Part shown: in pieces, positions 8,420 to 18,093 of the stretch
Numbering within the stretch: the first letter of the stretch is position 1
Layout: every line of letters starts with the position of its first letter
DNA from: SLRI01 sp942491185
GTDB lineage: Bacteria; Pseudomonadota; Alphaproteobacteria; Geminicoccales; Geminicoccaceae
DNA: 64,000 nt
Reading direction: 5' to 3'
NCBI GenBank assembly: GCA_942491185.1
Contig: CALOAB010000010.1
Location: 62,001 to 126,000, forward strand
The notes under the pieces: generated by a model
Database searches by the model: none
The model's input: only the letters and a program-made list of their open reading frames with translations
What the model was told of the DNA's origin: nothing
Program-made: the position numbers and the translations under genes

Positions 8420-9367
8420 TTGGATCGCATCATGAGCATGACGGTGTTCGTCAAGGTGGCGCAGGCCGGCAGCCTGTCGGCCGCGGCACTGGCGCTCGGT
8501 CTCTCCAAATCCACGGTGAGCAAGCATGTCAGCGCGCTCGAGGAGCATCTGGGCGTGCTCCTCTTGAACCGGACGACCCGACGCCTGTCGCTCACCGATT
8601 TGGGTATTGCCTATCGCGATCACGCGCAGCGGATCCTGGGCGACATCGAAGAGACGGAGATCGCGATTCAGGGCCACACGGTGGAGCCCAAGGGCAAGCT
8701 CAGGGTCAACGCGCCGATGAGCTTCGGCATCCTGCATATTGCGCCGCAGCTGCCGGGCTTCATGGCAGCGCACCCGCGCATCGAGATCGAGCTGGTCCTC
8801 GACGATCGCCGTGTCGACCTGATCGAGGACGGCTTCGACGTCGCCATTCGCATCGGCCGCCTGGAAGACAGCACGCTGATCGCCAAGCGGCTGGCGTCAG
8901 TGGGGTTCGTCTGTGCAGCAGCCAAGCGCTATCTCGATCGGCGTCGTCCGATCGAGCGGCCCGAGGACCTGAGCGAGCATAACTGCCTACGCTATAGCTT
9001 GAACCGCCAGCCCAATGAATGGCGCTTCGAGCGCGACGGCAAGGCGATCGCCGTCAAGGTCGCCGGGACGCTGGTCGCCAATAACGGCGAGGCGCTGCGC
9101 GAGGCGGCAGTAAGCGGGCTCGGCGTCGTCTATCAGCCCGCCTTCATCATCGGCGCCGACCTCAAATCCGGCCGCTTGCAGCCGCTGCTGCAACCTTGGT
9201 CGACACCGACCATCGACATCCACGCCGTCTTCCCGGAGCAGCGCCAGCTGCAGCCCAAGCTGCGCCGCTTCGTCGACCATCTGGCGAGCGCATTCCGCCG
9301 TTCGGATCTCTGGCCGAGCGCGCAGCCGAGGCCGACCAGAGCAGAAGAGGCCAAGGCTGACGCATGA
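8420..9367 (+). CDS. LysR family transcriptional regulator
   Basis: 315 residues from TTG 8420, with GAGGGAG six bases upstream. The winged helix-turn-helix (residues about 6-65: FVKVAQAGSLSAAALALGLS, STVSKHVSALEEHLGVLLL, RTTRRLSLTDLG) is that of the CrgA/DsdC-like LysR group. The rest (about 90-295) is the periplasmic-binding-like effector domain. It is divergent from nadE (152 bp between starts) and overlaps the following FAD oxidoreductase gene by four bases, so it probably controls that gene and itself. The inducer is unknown; an amino acid or sugar acid handled by the downstream enzymes is likely. Confidence 0.9.
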   Translation: MDRIMSMTVFVKVAQAGSLSAAALALGLSKSTVSKHVSALEEHLGVLLLNRTTRRLSLTDLGIAYRDHAQRILGDIEETEIAIQGHTVEPKGKLRVNAPMSFGILHIAPQLPGFMAAHPRIEIELVLDDRRVDLIEDGFDVAIRIGRLEDSTLIAKRLASVGFVCAAAKRYLDRRRPIERPEDLSEHNCLRYSLNRQPNEWRFERDGKAIAVKVAGTLVANNGEALREAAVSGLGVVYQPAFIIGADLKSGRLQPLLQPWSTPTIDIHAVFPEQRQLQPKLRRFVDHLASAFRRSDLWPSAQPRPTRAEEAKADA

Positions 9368-10620
9368 GCACGACCAACAAGAGCATCCTCGTCATCGGCG
9401 CCGGCATTGTCGGCCTGTCGACGGCGCTCTTTCTCCAGAATGACGGCCATCAGGTGACGCTGGTCGATCCCGCTAGGCCGGGCAGCGGCACATCCTCGGG
9501 CAATGCCGGCATCCTGAGCGTCTCGTCGGTGACGCCGCTGATCACGCCCGAGACATTGAAGTCGCTGCCGGCCATGCTCGCCAATCCGGTAGGCCCGCTG
9601 CGGCTGCGCTGGCGCCATTTGCCGACGCTGCTGCCCTGGCTCACCCGTGCGGCGCTTGCCAGCCGCGCTGCCACGGTCGAGCGGGCAATGATCGGCATTC
9701 AGGCATTGGCGAGCCGGGCGCTTCGGGCGCATGAGGTGCTGATCCAGCGCGCCGGGGCCGGTGACCTGTTGCGCTCCGGCGGCTGGGTCAAGGTGGCGCT
9801 GGACCAGCCGGCGCTGGATCGTCTGGTGGCGGCGGAAGCGCCGCTGCTCGACCGCTTCGGCATTGCCTTCGAGGTGCTCGACCGCGAAGCACTGCACGAC
9901 CTGGAGCCCGCATTGTCGAGCGAGATCGCGGGCGGACTCTGGCTGACCGCGAACCGCGAGATCACCCACCCGCAAGCCTATAGCGATCGCCTGGCCGCGC
10001 TGTTTTTCGAGCGTGGAGGCAAGCAGCAAACCAGTCGCGCCAAGGGCCTTGCCATCGAGAATGGCCGGGTCACCGGCGTATTGACCACGGAAGGCACCAT
10101 CGCGGGCGATGCGATGGTTGTGGCGGCCGGCGCTTTCTCCCGCCAGCTCGCCCGTGCCGCGGGCCACAAGGTGCCGCTCGAGACCGAGCGCGGCTACCAC
10201 TTGATGTTGCCGCATAACAGCCCCGGGCTCGGCCGCCCCATCTATTTCAGCGATCCGGGTTTCCTTCTGGCACCGATGGATCACGGCATCCGGCTGACCA
10301 GCGGCGTCGAGCTCGCCAGCCTGGAGGCACCACCCGATTTCAGCTTGCCGCGCCGACTGTTGCCACTGGCACGGCGCTACGTGCCAGGGCTGGAGCAGAA
10401 GGTGCTGAGCGAATGGCAGGGCTTTCGGCCATCGCTGCCTGACAGCCTGCCAGTGATCGGCACGTCGCACCGTTTCGCCAATGTCTATTTCGCGTTCGGT
10501 CATCAGCATCTGGGGCTGACGCTCGGTCCCATCACCGGGCGGATCATCGCGGATCTGGTCGCCGGTCGCGACCCCGGTCTCGATATGGCGCTCTACGCGC
10601 CCGACCGCCGATTTTGGTGA
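9364..10620 (+). CDS. FAD-dependent oxidoreductase of the D-amino acid dehydrogenase (DadA) type
   Basis: 418 residues. The N-terminal dinucleotide fold VIGAGIVGLSTALFLQNDGH with the acidic end VTLVD binds FAD. The downstream GTSSGNAGILS and the C-terminal HQHLGLTLGPITGRIIADLV segments are typical of DAO/DadA proteins, which oxidise D-amino acids or related amines and pass electrons to the quinone pool. ATG 9364 overlaps the stop of the LysR gene (ATGA), which implies translational coupling. The next gene (FGGY kinase) starts 127 bp on. Substrate not predictable. Confidence 0.85.
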   Translation: MSTTNKSILVIGAGIVGLSTALFLQNDGHQVTLVDPARPGSGTSSGNAGILSVSSVTPLITPETLKSLPAMLANPVGPLRLRWRHLPTLLPWLTRAALASRAATVERAMIGIQALASRALRAHEVLIQRAGAGDLLRSGGWVKVALDQPALDRLVAAEAPLLDRFGIAFEVLDREALHDLEPALSSEIAGGLWLTANREITHPQAYSDRLAALFFERGGKQQTSRAKGLAIENGRVTGVLTTEGTIAGDAMVVAAGAFSRQLARAAGHKVPLETERGYHLMLPHNSPGLGRPIYFSDPGFLLAPMDHGIRLTSGVELASLEAPPDFSLPRRLLPLARRYVPGLEQKVLSEWQGFRPSLPDSLPVIGTSHRFANVYFAFGHQHLGLTLGPITGRIIADLVAGRDPGLDMALYAPDRRFW

Positions 10621-10747
10621 GCAGGTCAGCTCGGCTTGCCGCCCCGGCGCCCCACTGGCATCACTCGGCCACAGAACGGCACGAGCCGGCCCCCTTGCTG
10701 CGCGCAGCGGGAAAGCCGGGCGCCAACGCGGGGAGGAACGGTTGAGC

Positions 10748-12307
10748 ATGGCGGGGCCAGAAGGACGTGAGCCATTGCTCATCGGTGTCGATGCCGGGAC
10801 GACCAACACCAAGGCCGTCGTATTCGATCAGGCGGGCCGGGTGGTTGCGCAAGCGAGCGAGCCCACGCCCATCCATTATCCGAGGGCCGAATGGGCCGAG
10901 TATGAGGGCGAGACCCTGTGGCAGGTTGCAGCAGGCGCCATTCAGGGCGCCCTGGCTCAGGTCGACGACACCAACCGCGTGCAGGGCATCGCCTTTGCCA
11001 GCATGGCCGAGACGGCCGTGCCGATCGATCGAGCCGGCGCTGCCACGGGTCCTGCCATCGCCTGGTTCGACAAGCGAAGCAACGCCGAGATCGAGCTGAT
11101 TGGCGAGCGGGTCGGCCGCGAGCGACTGTTCGCCATCACCGGGCTTTCGCCGGAGCCGATCTTCGGACTCGGCAAGCTGCTCTGGCACCGCCGCCACCGC
11201 CCCGAGGGCTTCGCTGGCACGACCAAGTGGCTGAATGTCGCCGACTACCTCGCCTGGCGCCTCTCCGGCGAGATGGCGACCGATTTCAGCCTAGCCTGCC
11301 GCACGCTGGCGCTCGACCTCCGGCAGCGCTGCTGGTCGGATGAGGTCCTCGCTGCGATGGAGGTCGACCCTGAGCTCATGGCTCCCCTGGTGCCGAGCGG
11401 CACAGCCGTGGGCCGGGTCAGCGAGGACGGTGCCGCGGCGACCGGGCTACCGCGCCATTGCGTCGTCGCCGCCGGCGGGCACGACCACATCGTCGGTGCG
11501 GTCGCCGCCGACGCCATGCGGCCCGGCGTGCTGCTCAGCTCGACCGGGACGACCGAAGCCAACCTCATGGGCGCTTCGCAGCCGTCGATTGACCCGGCGC
11601 TCGGCCAGGCCGGCTACGCCCAGGGCGTCTGCTACGTCGACACCCCAGTCTACTACGTCCTCGGCGGCCTTTTCACCGCCGGCGGCGCCATCGACTGGTT
11701 CAAGCGCACCATGGCCGACGGCGCCGACTACGCCACGCTGGTCGCCGAGGCGACCGCCGCGCCCGCCGGCAGCCAGGGCGCCGTCTTCCTGCCACACCTC
11801 CGTCTCGGCACGGCGCCCTCGCCCAACGCCCTGGCCAGGGGCGCCTTTCTCGGGCTGAGCACCGACATCACCCGCGGCGACCTGTTCCGCGCGGTGCTCG
11901 AAGGCATCGCCGCGGACAGCCGCCGCTGCGCCGAGGGCATGCTGCCGCTGATCCCGGCCGCACCGCCCAATGCCATCCGGGTGATCGGCGGCCTCACCCG
12001 CAACCGGCTCTACATGGCGATCAAGGCCGCCATGCTGGACCGCCCGATCACCGTGGTCGACCTCGCCGACAGCGTCTGCGCGGGTGCCGCCATCCTCGCC
12101 GGGATCGGTGCTGGGGTCTATCCGAGCCAAGCCGCAGCTGTCGCCGCCATGCGTGGCAGCGAGAAGCAGGTGGCGCCAGAGCCATTCTGGGCGCAACACT
12201 ACCAGCAGCTCTATCGCGAAGTGTACGACAAAGCCCCGAATGCTGTCCGGCCGCTCCACGATGCCTTGGCTCGGCTACCCTCTGATCAAAGCGTTCGAGG
12301 CAACTGA
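10748..12307 (+). CDS. FGGY family carbohydrate kinase (xylulokinase-like)
   Basis: About 519 residues. ATG 10748 is preferred (GGGGAGG about ten bases upstream); an in-frame TTG at 10742 is possible. The N-terminal ATPase-fold phosphate loop GVDAGTTNTKAVVFD, the sugar-side segment AAGGHDHIVGAV, STGTTEAN, and the C-terminal IGGLTRNRLYMAIKAAML with SVCAGAAILAG define an FGGY kinase, which phosphorylates a pentose, ketose or polyol with ATP. It follows the FAD oxidoreductase and may belong to the same regulated unit. Its last residues (LPSDQSVRGN) run into DNA next to an IS30 remnant, so the extreme C-terminus may have been altered by that insertion. Confidence 0.85.
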   Translation: MAGPEGREPLLIGVDAGTTNTKAVVFDQAGRVVAQASEPTPIHYPRAEWAEYEGETLWQVAAGAIQGALAQVDDTNRVQGIAFASMAETAVPIDRAGAATGPAIAWFDKRSNAEIELIGERVGRERLFAITGLSPEPIFGLGKLLWHRRHRPEGFAGTTKWLNVADYLAWRLSGEMATDFSLACRTLALDLRQRCWSDEVLAAMEVDPELMAPLVPSGTAVGRVSEDGAAATGLPRHCVVAAGGHDHIVGAVAADAMRPGVLLSSTGTTEANLMGASQPSIDPALGQAGYAQGVCYVDTPVYYVLGGLFTAGGAIDWFKRTMADGADYATLVAEATAAPAGSQGAVFLPHLRLGTAPSPNALARGAFLGLSTDITRGDLFRAVLEGIAADSRRCAEGMLPLIPAAPPNAIRVIGGLTRNRLYMAIKAAMLDRPITVVDLADSVCAGAAILAGIGAGVYPSQAAAVAAMRGSEKQVAPEPFWAQHYQQLYREVYDKAPNAVRPLHDALARLPSDQSVRGN

Positions 12308-12399
12308 TAGCGCGGACTCAGTCGAACCCAAATGGCCCGCGTCTTTGGCCAACTCTGGCCACGCCGGCCAACCGGAAATGGCTTCGTTTCGCAAAAACG

Positions 12400-13098
12400 T
12401 GTGATCGAGCTCTTCAGCTCGGGTGCCAGCCGCTTGAAGATCGCCATGAGCGTGGCCGCGGTCTCGGCGGCACTCTTGCCGGCGAGCTTGGCCGCCAGGG
12501 TGAGCCGCGAGGTGCGCTCGTGCAGCACCAGGACGGGCTGCGTGCGCCGGCAGAACATGAGATCGGCCTCCCAATCGCCGAGCTTCTCGCGGCCCAGGAC
12601 CGCTTCGGGTCGATCATGAATCGATCGGCGATCGGTGATGTTGCTCTTGGTCTCACGGCGTTTGCGCTGACCACGACGGGCCTTGCCACGCGGCAGCAAC
12701 TTCCAGAGCTTCTCGACCTTCTGCCGCGCCCGATAGATGAAGGAATAGATCGTCTCCGTGCCGAGCCTCCGCAGCCCAGGCTCGTTGCCGGCTTTTAGCC
12801 ACCCGGCGATCTGCTCGGGCGACCAGCCCTCGGCCAACCGGTCGACCACGAACCGCTCCAGTCGCTCGTCCCGCTCGAGCAGCGCCAGCCGCTCGCGGCG
12901 CGCCAGGTAAGAGCCCTCGGCGAAGCTCGGCTGGTAGCCGCCCGAAGGCAGCCGGTTGCGCGCCAATTCGCGATTAACCGTCGACGACGAACGGCCCAGC
13001 CGTCGCGCCATCTCGGCCTGGCTGACACCCTCCAGCCGCCAGATCGCGATCTGCTCACGCTCCTCGAACGACAGATGCCGGTAGCGGCCTTCCCCCAT
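12400..13098 (-). pseudogene. IS30 family transposase, 3'-truncated
   Basis: Starts MGEGRYRHLSFEEREQIAIW with the IS30 helix-turn-helix (about residues 10-50, VSQAEMARRLGRSSSTVNREL) and reaches the first catalytic aspartate in GDWEADLM (Asp175). After SSIT (residue 233, about 12,400) the expected second aspartate segment (DNG-type) and the catalytic glutamate are missing. The frame instead runs into unrelated DNA and stops at 12286. A full IS30 transposase is usually about 320-380 residues, so about a third is lost and the copy is inactive. No clear inverted repeats were found. Confidence 0.85.
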
Positions 13099-13507
13099 CC
13101 TTCAACCCTCCAAGCGTTTTCAGCACCTTAGCACCTCTGCACTTGGAGCCGGAATCCACCGCACGATCGGCGATCAAGCTACAGAATGGGCCAGCCCACT
13201 TAAGCAGAACTGGTGCGCGGTGATGCCGGCCTAGTGGCCGGGCGTGAAATAGCGCACAATCAGCCGGCCTATCAGACCGGCGACGACATGGGTCTTCGTG
13301 GTGCTGCCACCTCGGAAAGGCCAATGGCTTGATCTCTTAGCTTTTTCGCGGCGGTGTCTGCGTTGCCTGTTTAAGGGCAGTTATTCTAGAACATTGTGCT
13401 AGTATTCTGGTGCTAAGCATGGGCGTGATCCTCCCGCCATTGATTTGGTTCACCCTTACGTTCCCGAATGATGGTGGCGGATTTTCATAGCATCTTTGGT
13501 CCTGCGT
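13099..13507. other. Intergenic IS-flanking region without a gene
   Basis: About 400 bases between two transposase remnants. The right part (13360-13500) is visibly more AT-rich than its surroundings and holds a TTCTAGAAC near-palindrome at about 13384 and a short direct repeat (tgctagtattctggtgcta, 13397-13415). These could be old IS-end or promoter sequence. No open frame with family features was found. Confidence 0.4.
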
Positions 13508-13900
13508 TCATGCGACCTTCCGAGCTGGTTTCAATTGTGCTGCGAAGGCGCTCGGGGTCAAGTTTTCGAGCGCCGAATGTGGTCGGTTTTGGTTATAGTC
13601 GATCCTCCAGTTGTTGATCCGGGTGCGGGCGTCAGCCGACGACAGGAACCGTTCAGCATTGAGACATTCCTGCCGAAGGCGGCTTTGAGCACCTCGATAG
13701 ACGCGTTGTCGCCAGGTTTTCCGGGCCGTGACACGTCGATCTCGACCTTGTTCAAATACGCCCGCACCTGATCGAGGGACTGTCCAGCGAACTCGGGGCC
13801 GTTGTCGATCCTGATGCGACGTGGCTTGCCCCGGAGCCGGGCGAGCCATTCTAGCTCCTGGACACGCGGAGACCTCCGGCAACCGAGCGGTTTGGCCGCT
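13508..13900 (-). pseudogene. IS3 family transposase (OrfB) 3' fragment, frameshifted
   Basis: Reading the minus strand, the fragment begins near PRVQELEWLARLRGKP and contains the second catalytic aspartate in RIRIDNGPEFAG, then DVSRPGKPGDNASIE with the catalytic Glu. It then changes frame near 13,680-13,690 to RQECLNAERFLSSADARTR, NNWRIDYNQNRPHSALENL and ends LKPARKVA at 13508, a complete IS3 OrfB C-terminus. The first catalytic Asp and all N-terminal parts are gone. This is a dead IS3 remnant abutting the exopolysaccharide locus. Confidence 0.85.
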
Positions 13901-14084
13901 TTGAGGGTGGATTGGCGCGCGTTCTGGCTTGACGGGGCAGTTTTTGGGGGCGTCTGGGTTTTGCTGATAACGAGGGTCTGGTGCCGGGTTGCAAAGCGGC
14001 GGATCACTGCCGCCAGGCGGCCATTCGCAGCGATCGCCTCGTCGTGGGTGGGGTTCTCCAGCATCTCGCGGTTCATCAGCTCCG

Positions 14085-15517
14085 TCAGTACGCGTTCTTG
14101 TGGACGAAGCCGCGGATCACGGTCAGCGCCAGGATCCACAGGTCGAGCTTCAAGGACCAGTGGCGGATGTACTGCATGTCGTGGGCGATGCGGCCGGCCA
14201 TCTTGGACTCGGTGTCGGTCTCGCCGCGATAGCCGTTGACCTGGGCCCAGCCGGTGATGCCGGGCAGGACAGCGTGGCGGCTGGCGTACTGGTCGATGAG
14301 GGTCATGTACTGGTCGTCGAGGGCGACCGGGTGCGGGCGGGGGCCGACCAGGCTCATCTCGCCCTTGAGCACGTTGATCAGCTGGGGCAGCTCGTCGATG
14401 CTGGTCTTGCGCAGGATGGCGCCGACGCGGGTGATCCGCGGGTCGTTGCGGGTCGCCTGCCGGTAGGGGCCGCCCGCAGGGTTCGGCCCGTGGGTCATGC
14501 TGCGGAACTTCCACATCGCGAAGGTGCGGTGGTTGAAGCCGTTGCGCTGCTGCTTGAAGAAGACGGGGCCGGGGCTGTCGAGCTTGATGGCGATGGCGAC
14601 GAGCGCGAGGAGCGGGGCCACGAAGAGGAGGATGGCGGCGGCGCCGATGCGGTCGAAGAGCTCCTTCAGGAGCTTGCCCCAGTCGCGGATCGGCCGCTCG
14701 GAGACAGTAACCATCGGAAGGCCGGCGCCGCCCAGGAGCTGCGAAGACACAAGCGCGAAGCCGGCACTGTCGGGGGCGAGGCGGACATCGACGGGCAGCG
14801 AGGCGAAGGCACGGACGGCCTGCAGGACGCGCCTTCGTCGGCGCCCGGCAGGGCGATCACGACCTCGTTCACGGGCTGGCGCCGGCAGTGATCGATGAAG
14901 TGGTCGATGGCGAGCTGGAAGGCGGTGTCGCCGACGTCGGGTGGCAGGCTCGCCTCGTGCACGAGGCTGGTGCGGAAATCCCGGCGCCCGGTGACGTAGG
15001 CGGCGAAGGCACCGACCAGCTCGAAGCTGCCGAAGACGGCGACCCGGCGGCGGTAGGGACTGCCCGGCAGGAGGATGGCGCGCTCGAACAGCCTGGCCAC
15101 GGCGACATGCAGGAGCATGAGGGCGAGGCCGGAGTTGATCAGCCAGGCAATGAACCAGCCGCGACTGTGCGCCTCCGTTGTTTTGGTAAGGAAGCCGGCG
15201 GTGAGGAAGATCGTGCCGGCGATCAGCAGGGCCTTGACGCTCTGTGCACCCGAATCGAGGCCGAACTGCAGCTCCTCGAAGCGGAGGACGAAGACGAAGC
15301 GGGCGGTGAGGAAATAGACGAGGCCGACGGCGAGGCCGATCACCGTGTAGTCGTCAACCTGGACCGTGCTCTCGAGGAAGAAGGTGTAGTAGGCGGCCTG
15401 GGTGAGGACGGCGAGGAGCGTGATCGCCACGGCGTTGATGACGAGCGCGATGTCGGCGGCCACAGCCGGCGAGCAGAGCGCGCAGAGGCGGTAGGCCAGC
15501 GTGCGACGTGAGCGCAT
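14085..15517 (-). pseudogene. Undecaprenyl-phosphate sugar phosphotransferase (WcaJ/ExoY type) with a frameshift
   Basis: The N-terminal half has about five hydrophobic segments and a nucleotide-fold-like core (RRRVAVFGSFELVGAFAAYV). The C-terminal half is a bacterial sugar transferase domain with the membrane helix IGAAAILLFVAPLLALVAIA, FFKQQRNG, MWKFRSM, TSIDELPQL, MSLVGPRPH and PGITGWAQVNG. Such enzymes start exopolysaccharide synthesis by placing hexose-1-phosphate on the lipid carrier. The halves are in different frames: after ALPGADEG the sequence must shift by one base (about 14,830-14,834) to continue RVLQAVRAFASLP. Corrected length about 477 residues from ATG 15517 (an in-frame TTG lies at 15553). 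The next upstream gene is a broken Wzc-like gene, so the whole locus looks inactive unless the frameshift is a sequence error. Confidence 0.85.
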
Positions 15518-15697
15518 GGCACCGAGATCAACGCTCAGCGACGGTATCCTCAACGCGAGTGGCGCTGTCGACCATCAGATTGATGCCCAGCCGATGGCCG
15601 CCTGCCGCGCGGCAGGACCGCCGACACCCGCCGCACGTAACGCCCGGTTCCGCGCAAACCAACAATATATTGGAAGATTGACTACGCATCGACCGGC

Positions 15698-15929
15698 TCA
15701 ATCCACGTAATACTTGCGGTAGTTCTTGTAGTAGGAGCCGACGCCGGCATAGCCGTATTGCTCCTGGCGCTGCATGTCGACCTGGCTGAGGACGGCGCCG
15801 GCCACCTTGGCGTTGACGGCGTCCAGCTCATGAAGCGCGTTCTGCGCCTTGTCGGCCGAGGTCTCCTGCCAGCGGACGAGGAGGATCGTGGCGTCGACCA
15901 GGCGGCGGTAGTGGATCAGCTCCCAGGCG
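15698..15929 (-). pseudogene. C-terminal fragment of a Wzc/CpsD-type tyrosine autokinase
   Basis: Translating the minus strand in the frame that stops at 15698 gives LVDATILLVRWQETSADKAQ, then AKVAGAVLSQVDMQRQEQYG and a tyrosine-rich tail ending YYKNYRKYYVD. This is the last part of the cytoplasmic BY-kinase domain of exopolysaccharide co-polymerases, whose C-terminal tyrosine cluster is autophosphorylated. The ATP-binding Walker motifs are not present: the preceding portion was replaced by an IS1380 remnant. It was originally continuous with the N-terminal fragment at 16836-17693. Confidence 0.8.
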
Positions 15930-16835
15930 GAACTGGTTGGCGGTCGCCTTGCGGCATGAGGTGCGGTCGGAGGCGAGGTGGAGCTTGTGCGCCTTGATCA
16001 GGTTCTCGGCCTGGCCGCGCGCGCAGTAGACCTTCTCGTAGAGCCATCTTGGGCAGGCCCGGCCAGATTGGTGACGATGAAGCGGCTGTCGGCGCCTTGC
16101 GGTCCGGCCTCGACGCGGGCGATGACGCGGCGCTCGACTTTCCAGCTGGTGGCGGCGTAGCGGAAGTCGCCGTAGCGGCGGACCTTGTCGGCCTCGCCAT
16201 CGATCCGGCCGAGCGCGGCATCCTCGGCGAGACCGCCGACCCGGCGCAGCAGCACCGCATTGCCGGCGAGGCCGAAGATGTAGCCGATGCGCTTGCGTTC
16301 GCACCACGCCATCGCCTCGGGCCGGGCGTAATGGCTGTCGCCGCGCACGACGATGTCGACCGCCGGCCAGCGGGCGCGGATGCGGCCGATGACATGGCGC
16401 AGCACCAGCGCCACCTCGGCCCCGTCCGGCGTCTTGCCGGGGCGCAGGATGATCGCCACCGGCTTGCCGGTGGTCGCCTCGTAGATGTGGATCGGCAGGA
16501 AGCAGCGGCTGTCGTGATGGGCATGGAACAGCGACAGTTGCTGGCCGCCGTGCACCCGGTCCTCGGTGTCGTCGATGTCGAGCAGGATGCGTCGCGGCAC
16601 CTGCTCGAAGCTGTCGCAGAACAGCTCGACCATCGCCGCCATCATGCGCTTGAGCGCGGTCGCGCCGGGCAGGTTTTCCAGCCGGCTGATGGTCGGCTGC
16701 GAGCACAGATCGGCGCCGCTCTCGGGCAGCCGCCCGACCGCCATCTTGAAGGCCGGGATCGGAGCGCAGGGCGTCGCAGTCATTGCCGTCGGGATAGCCC
16801 GCCGCGATCAGCAGGGCGCGGTAGCGGATCATCTC
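15930..16835 (-). pseudogene. IS1380 family transposase remnant inside a Wzc-like gene
   Basis: The minus strand encodes IS1380 transposase segments in order: MIRYRALLIAAGYPDGND, FKMAVGRLPESGADLCSQ, LLDIDDTEDRVHGGQQL (first catalytic Asp), VRGDSHYARPEAM (second Asp), and YCARGQAENLIKAHKLHL (Glu of the third site), ending RKATANQFRL. Both protein ends are missing. The frame changes near 16,755 (gatcccggcc, one base extra) and twice near 16,040-16,055, so it is inactive. The left junction is in frame with the Wzc-like gene, producing one continuous 649-codon chimera. No inverted repeats or target duplication were seen, which suggests that deletions followed insertion. Confidence 0.85.
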
Positions 16836-17693
16836 GATCAGCTGGTTCTCGGCGCGGTAGTCCTTGATGGCCTGCTCGGACTGCCGCAGCTCCTCTTCGA
16901 GCTCGTCGACGCGGATCTCCAGGTAGGAGGCAGCACGGCTGGTGCCACCGACCTTGCGCGCCAATTGCTGGTTGACGTAGGCGTCGGCGAGGGTGTTGGC
17001 GACGCGTGCCGCTTCGCTCGGCCGCTCGGCGGTGAAGGAGACCTGGAAAACGCGCGATCGGCCGCTCTGGCGGACGCCGAGATTTTCCTCGAGATACTCG
17101 AACGCCATCCGGCGCGCCTCTGCGGCGGTATCCGTGACCTGAAGCTGGACGATCTCCGAGGCGAGGCCGGTGGCGACCAGGAGGTTGGTCGGGACGAAAT
17201 CGAGGAGCTGGGCGAAGGGCTGCAGGGCCGGGGTCAAGGTCGTGCCGCCGCTCTCCGCCTCGGCGAGCTTCAGCTCCATGCGGCGGTCGAGGCCGAGCCG
17301 GCTGATGACCGCGTAGGCGATGTCGGGGGATCGGGCGACGCGCAGCTCGGTCTCGAGCGATGCCGAGTCGGAATCGATCAGGCCGCCGGTCTCGGAGTCG
17401 AGGCCGAAGGCGCGGGTGTCGGTTGGATCGATGACGACCTCGGCGGTGGCCGTGTAGAGCACGGGCCGCGTCAGCCCGACCATGGCCGCGATGCAGGTGC
17501 CGATAACGGCGGTCGTTGCGATCAGCCAGAAGCGGCGCTTGAAGAAGAGCCAAAGCCAGGCGACGTCGATACCGCCATCGTCGTCGTATTGCGCAGCACC
17601 CGGATAAGCTCCCGGATAAACCCCAGGGTAGGGAGAAGAAGCTGGCAGTTCGCCTTTTGATTGATTTCCGCGTCTATCAACCTGGCCGTTCAT
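16836..17693 (-). pseudogene. N-terminal fragment of a Wzz/GumC/Wzc-type exopolysaccharide co-polymerase
   Basis: Start ATG 17693 (GGAG four bases upstream). A proline/tyrosine-rich cytoplasmic leader (YPGVYPGAYPG) precedes the first membrane helix FWLIATTAVIGTCIAAMVGL, then the periplasmic chain-length-determinant domain (ATAEVVIDPTD, SLETELRVARSPDIAYAVI, SFTAERPSEAARVANTLADA) and the start of the coiled coil (ASYLEIRVDELEEELRQSEQ). After residue about 287 (EQAIKDYRAENQLIE) the sequence becomes IS1380 transposase. The second helix and the kinase part with its Walker motifs are lost. The protein would have set polymer length and export together with the adjacent sugar phosphotransferase. Confidence 0.85.
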
Positions 17694-18093
17694 GACACTC
17701 CAACTCGAACAACTAGTATTAGTTTTTTGCGATCCGTCCCTGGCAATCAAGACACGCTGTATCAAACCATTCGGCATTGTGGAAGCCCGTTAATCGACCG
17801 TTAATCGACATTGTGGTGCAGCGCAGCACGATTGAGACCCTGTCAGTCCGCCTGACGAGCCGGCCATCGGCGGCGGCTATGTGCAGTGATTGTGTCGATA
17901 CCGATGCCGAGCCACCAAATAGAGTTGACCGGTCGATCGATGGCGGCGGCGTGCGGCAACCGAAACCGGCATTCACGCCGCGTGCGACCCGCGGCTGCTG
18001 CTGCTGCCTGGCAGCGAGCACGTTCTCGGGACGCCCACGGACCGTTGACACAGCTCTGGTTGGCCGGTGCTCCGTTGCCGGCCGCGGGCCCGG
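17694..18093. other. 400-bp intergenic region upstream of the Wzc-like gene with short repeats
   Basis: Between the 3' end of the hydroxyacid dehydrogenase gene and the Wzc-like start. It contains a perfect 11-bp tandem repeat (cgttaatcgac, second copy starting at about 17,799) flanked on both sides by cattgtgg (17,775 and 17,809). It also has an AT-rich segment near 17,712-17,730 with a possible -10 (TAATAC, 17,721-17,716) on the minus strand. This looks like the regulatory region of the former exopolysaccharide operon. The left-hand GC-rich part shows no gene. Confidence 0.45.

Noticed and set aside
10742..10747. TTG start for the FGGY kinase
   Set aside because: ATG two codons later has an acceptable Shine-Dalgarno distance and is the more common choice.
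13384..13416. Phage or LexA operator
   Set aside because: The TTCTAGAAC near-palindrome and short direct repeat do not match the alphaproteobacterial LexA pattern, and no nearby gene would be controlled.
13900..14076. Small minus-strand frame (MNREMLENPTHDE start) after the sugar phosphotransferase
   Set aside because: It has a possible ribosome site but runs in frame into the IS3 fragment and has no recognisable family; it is probably part of the IS junction.
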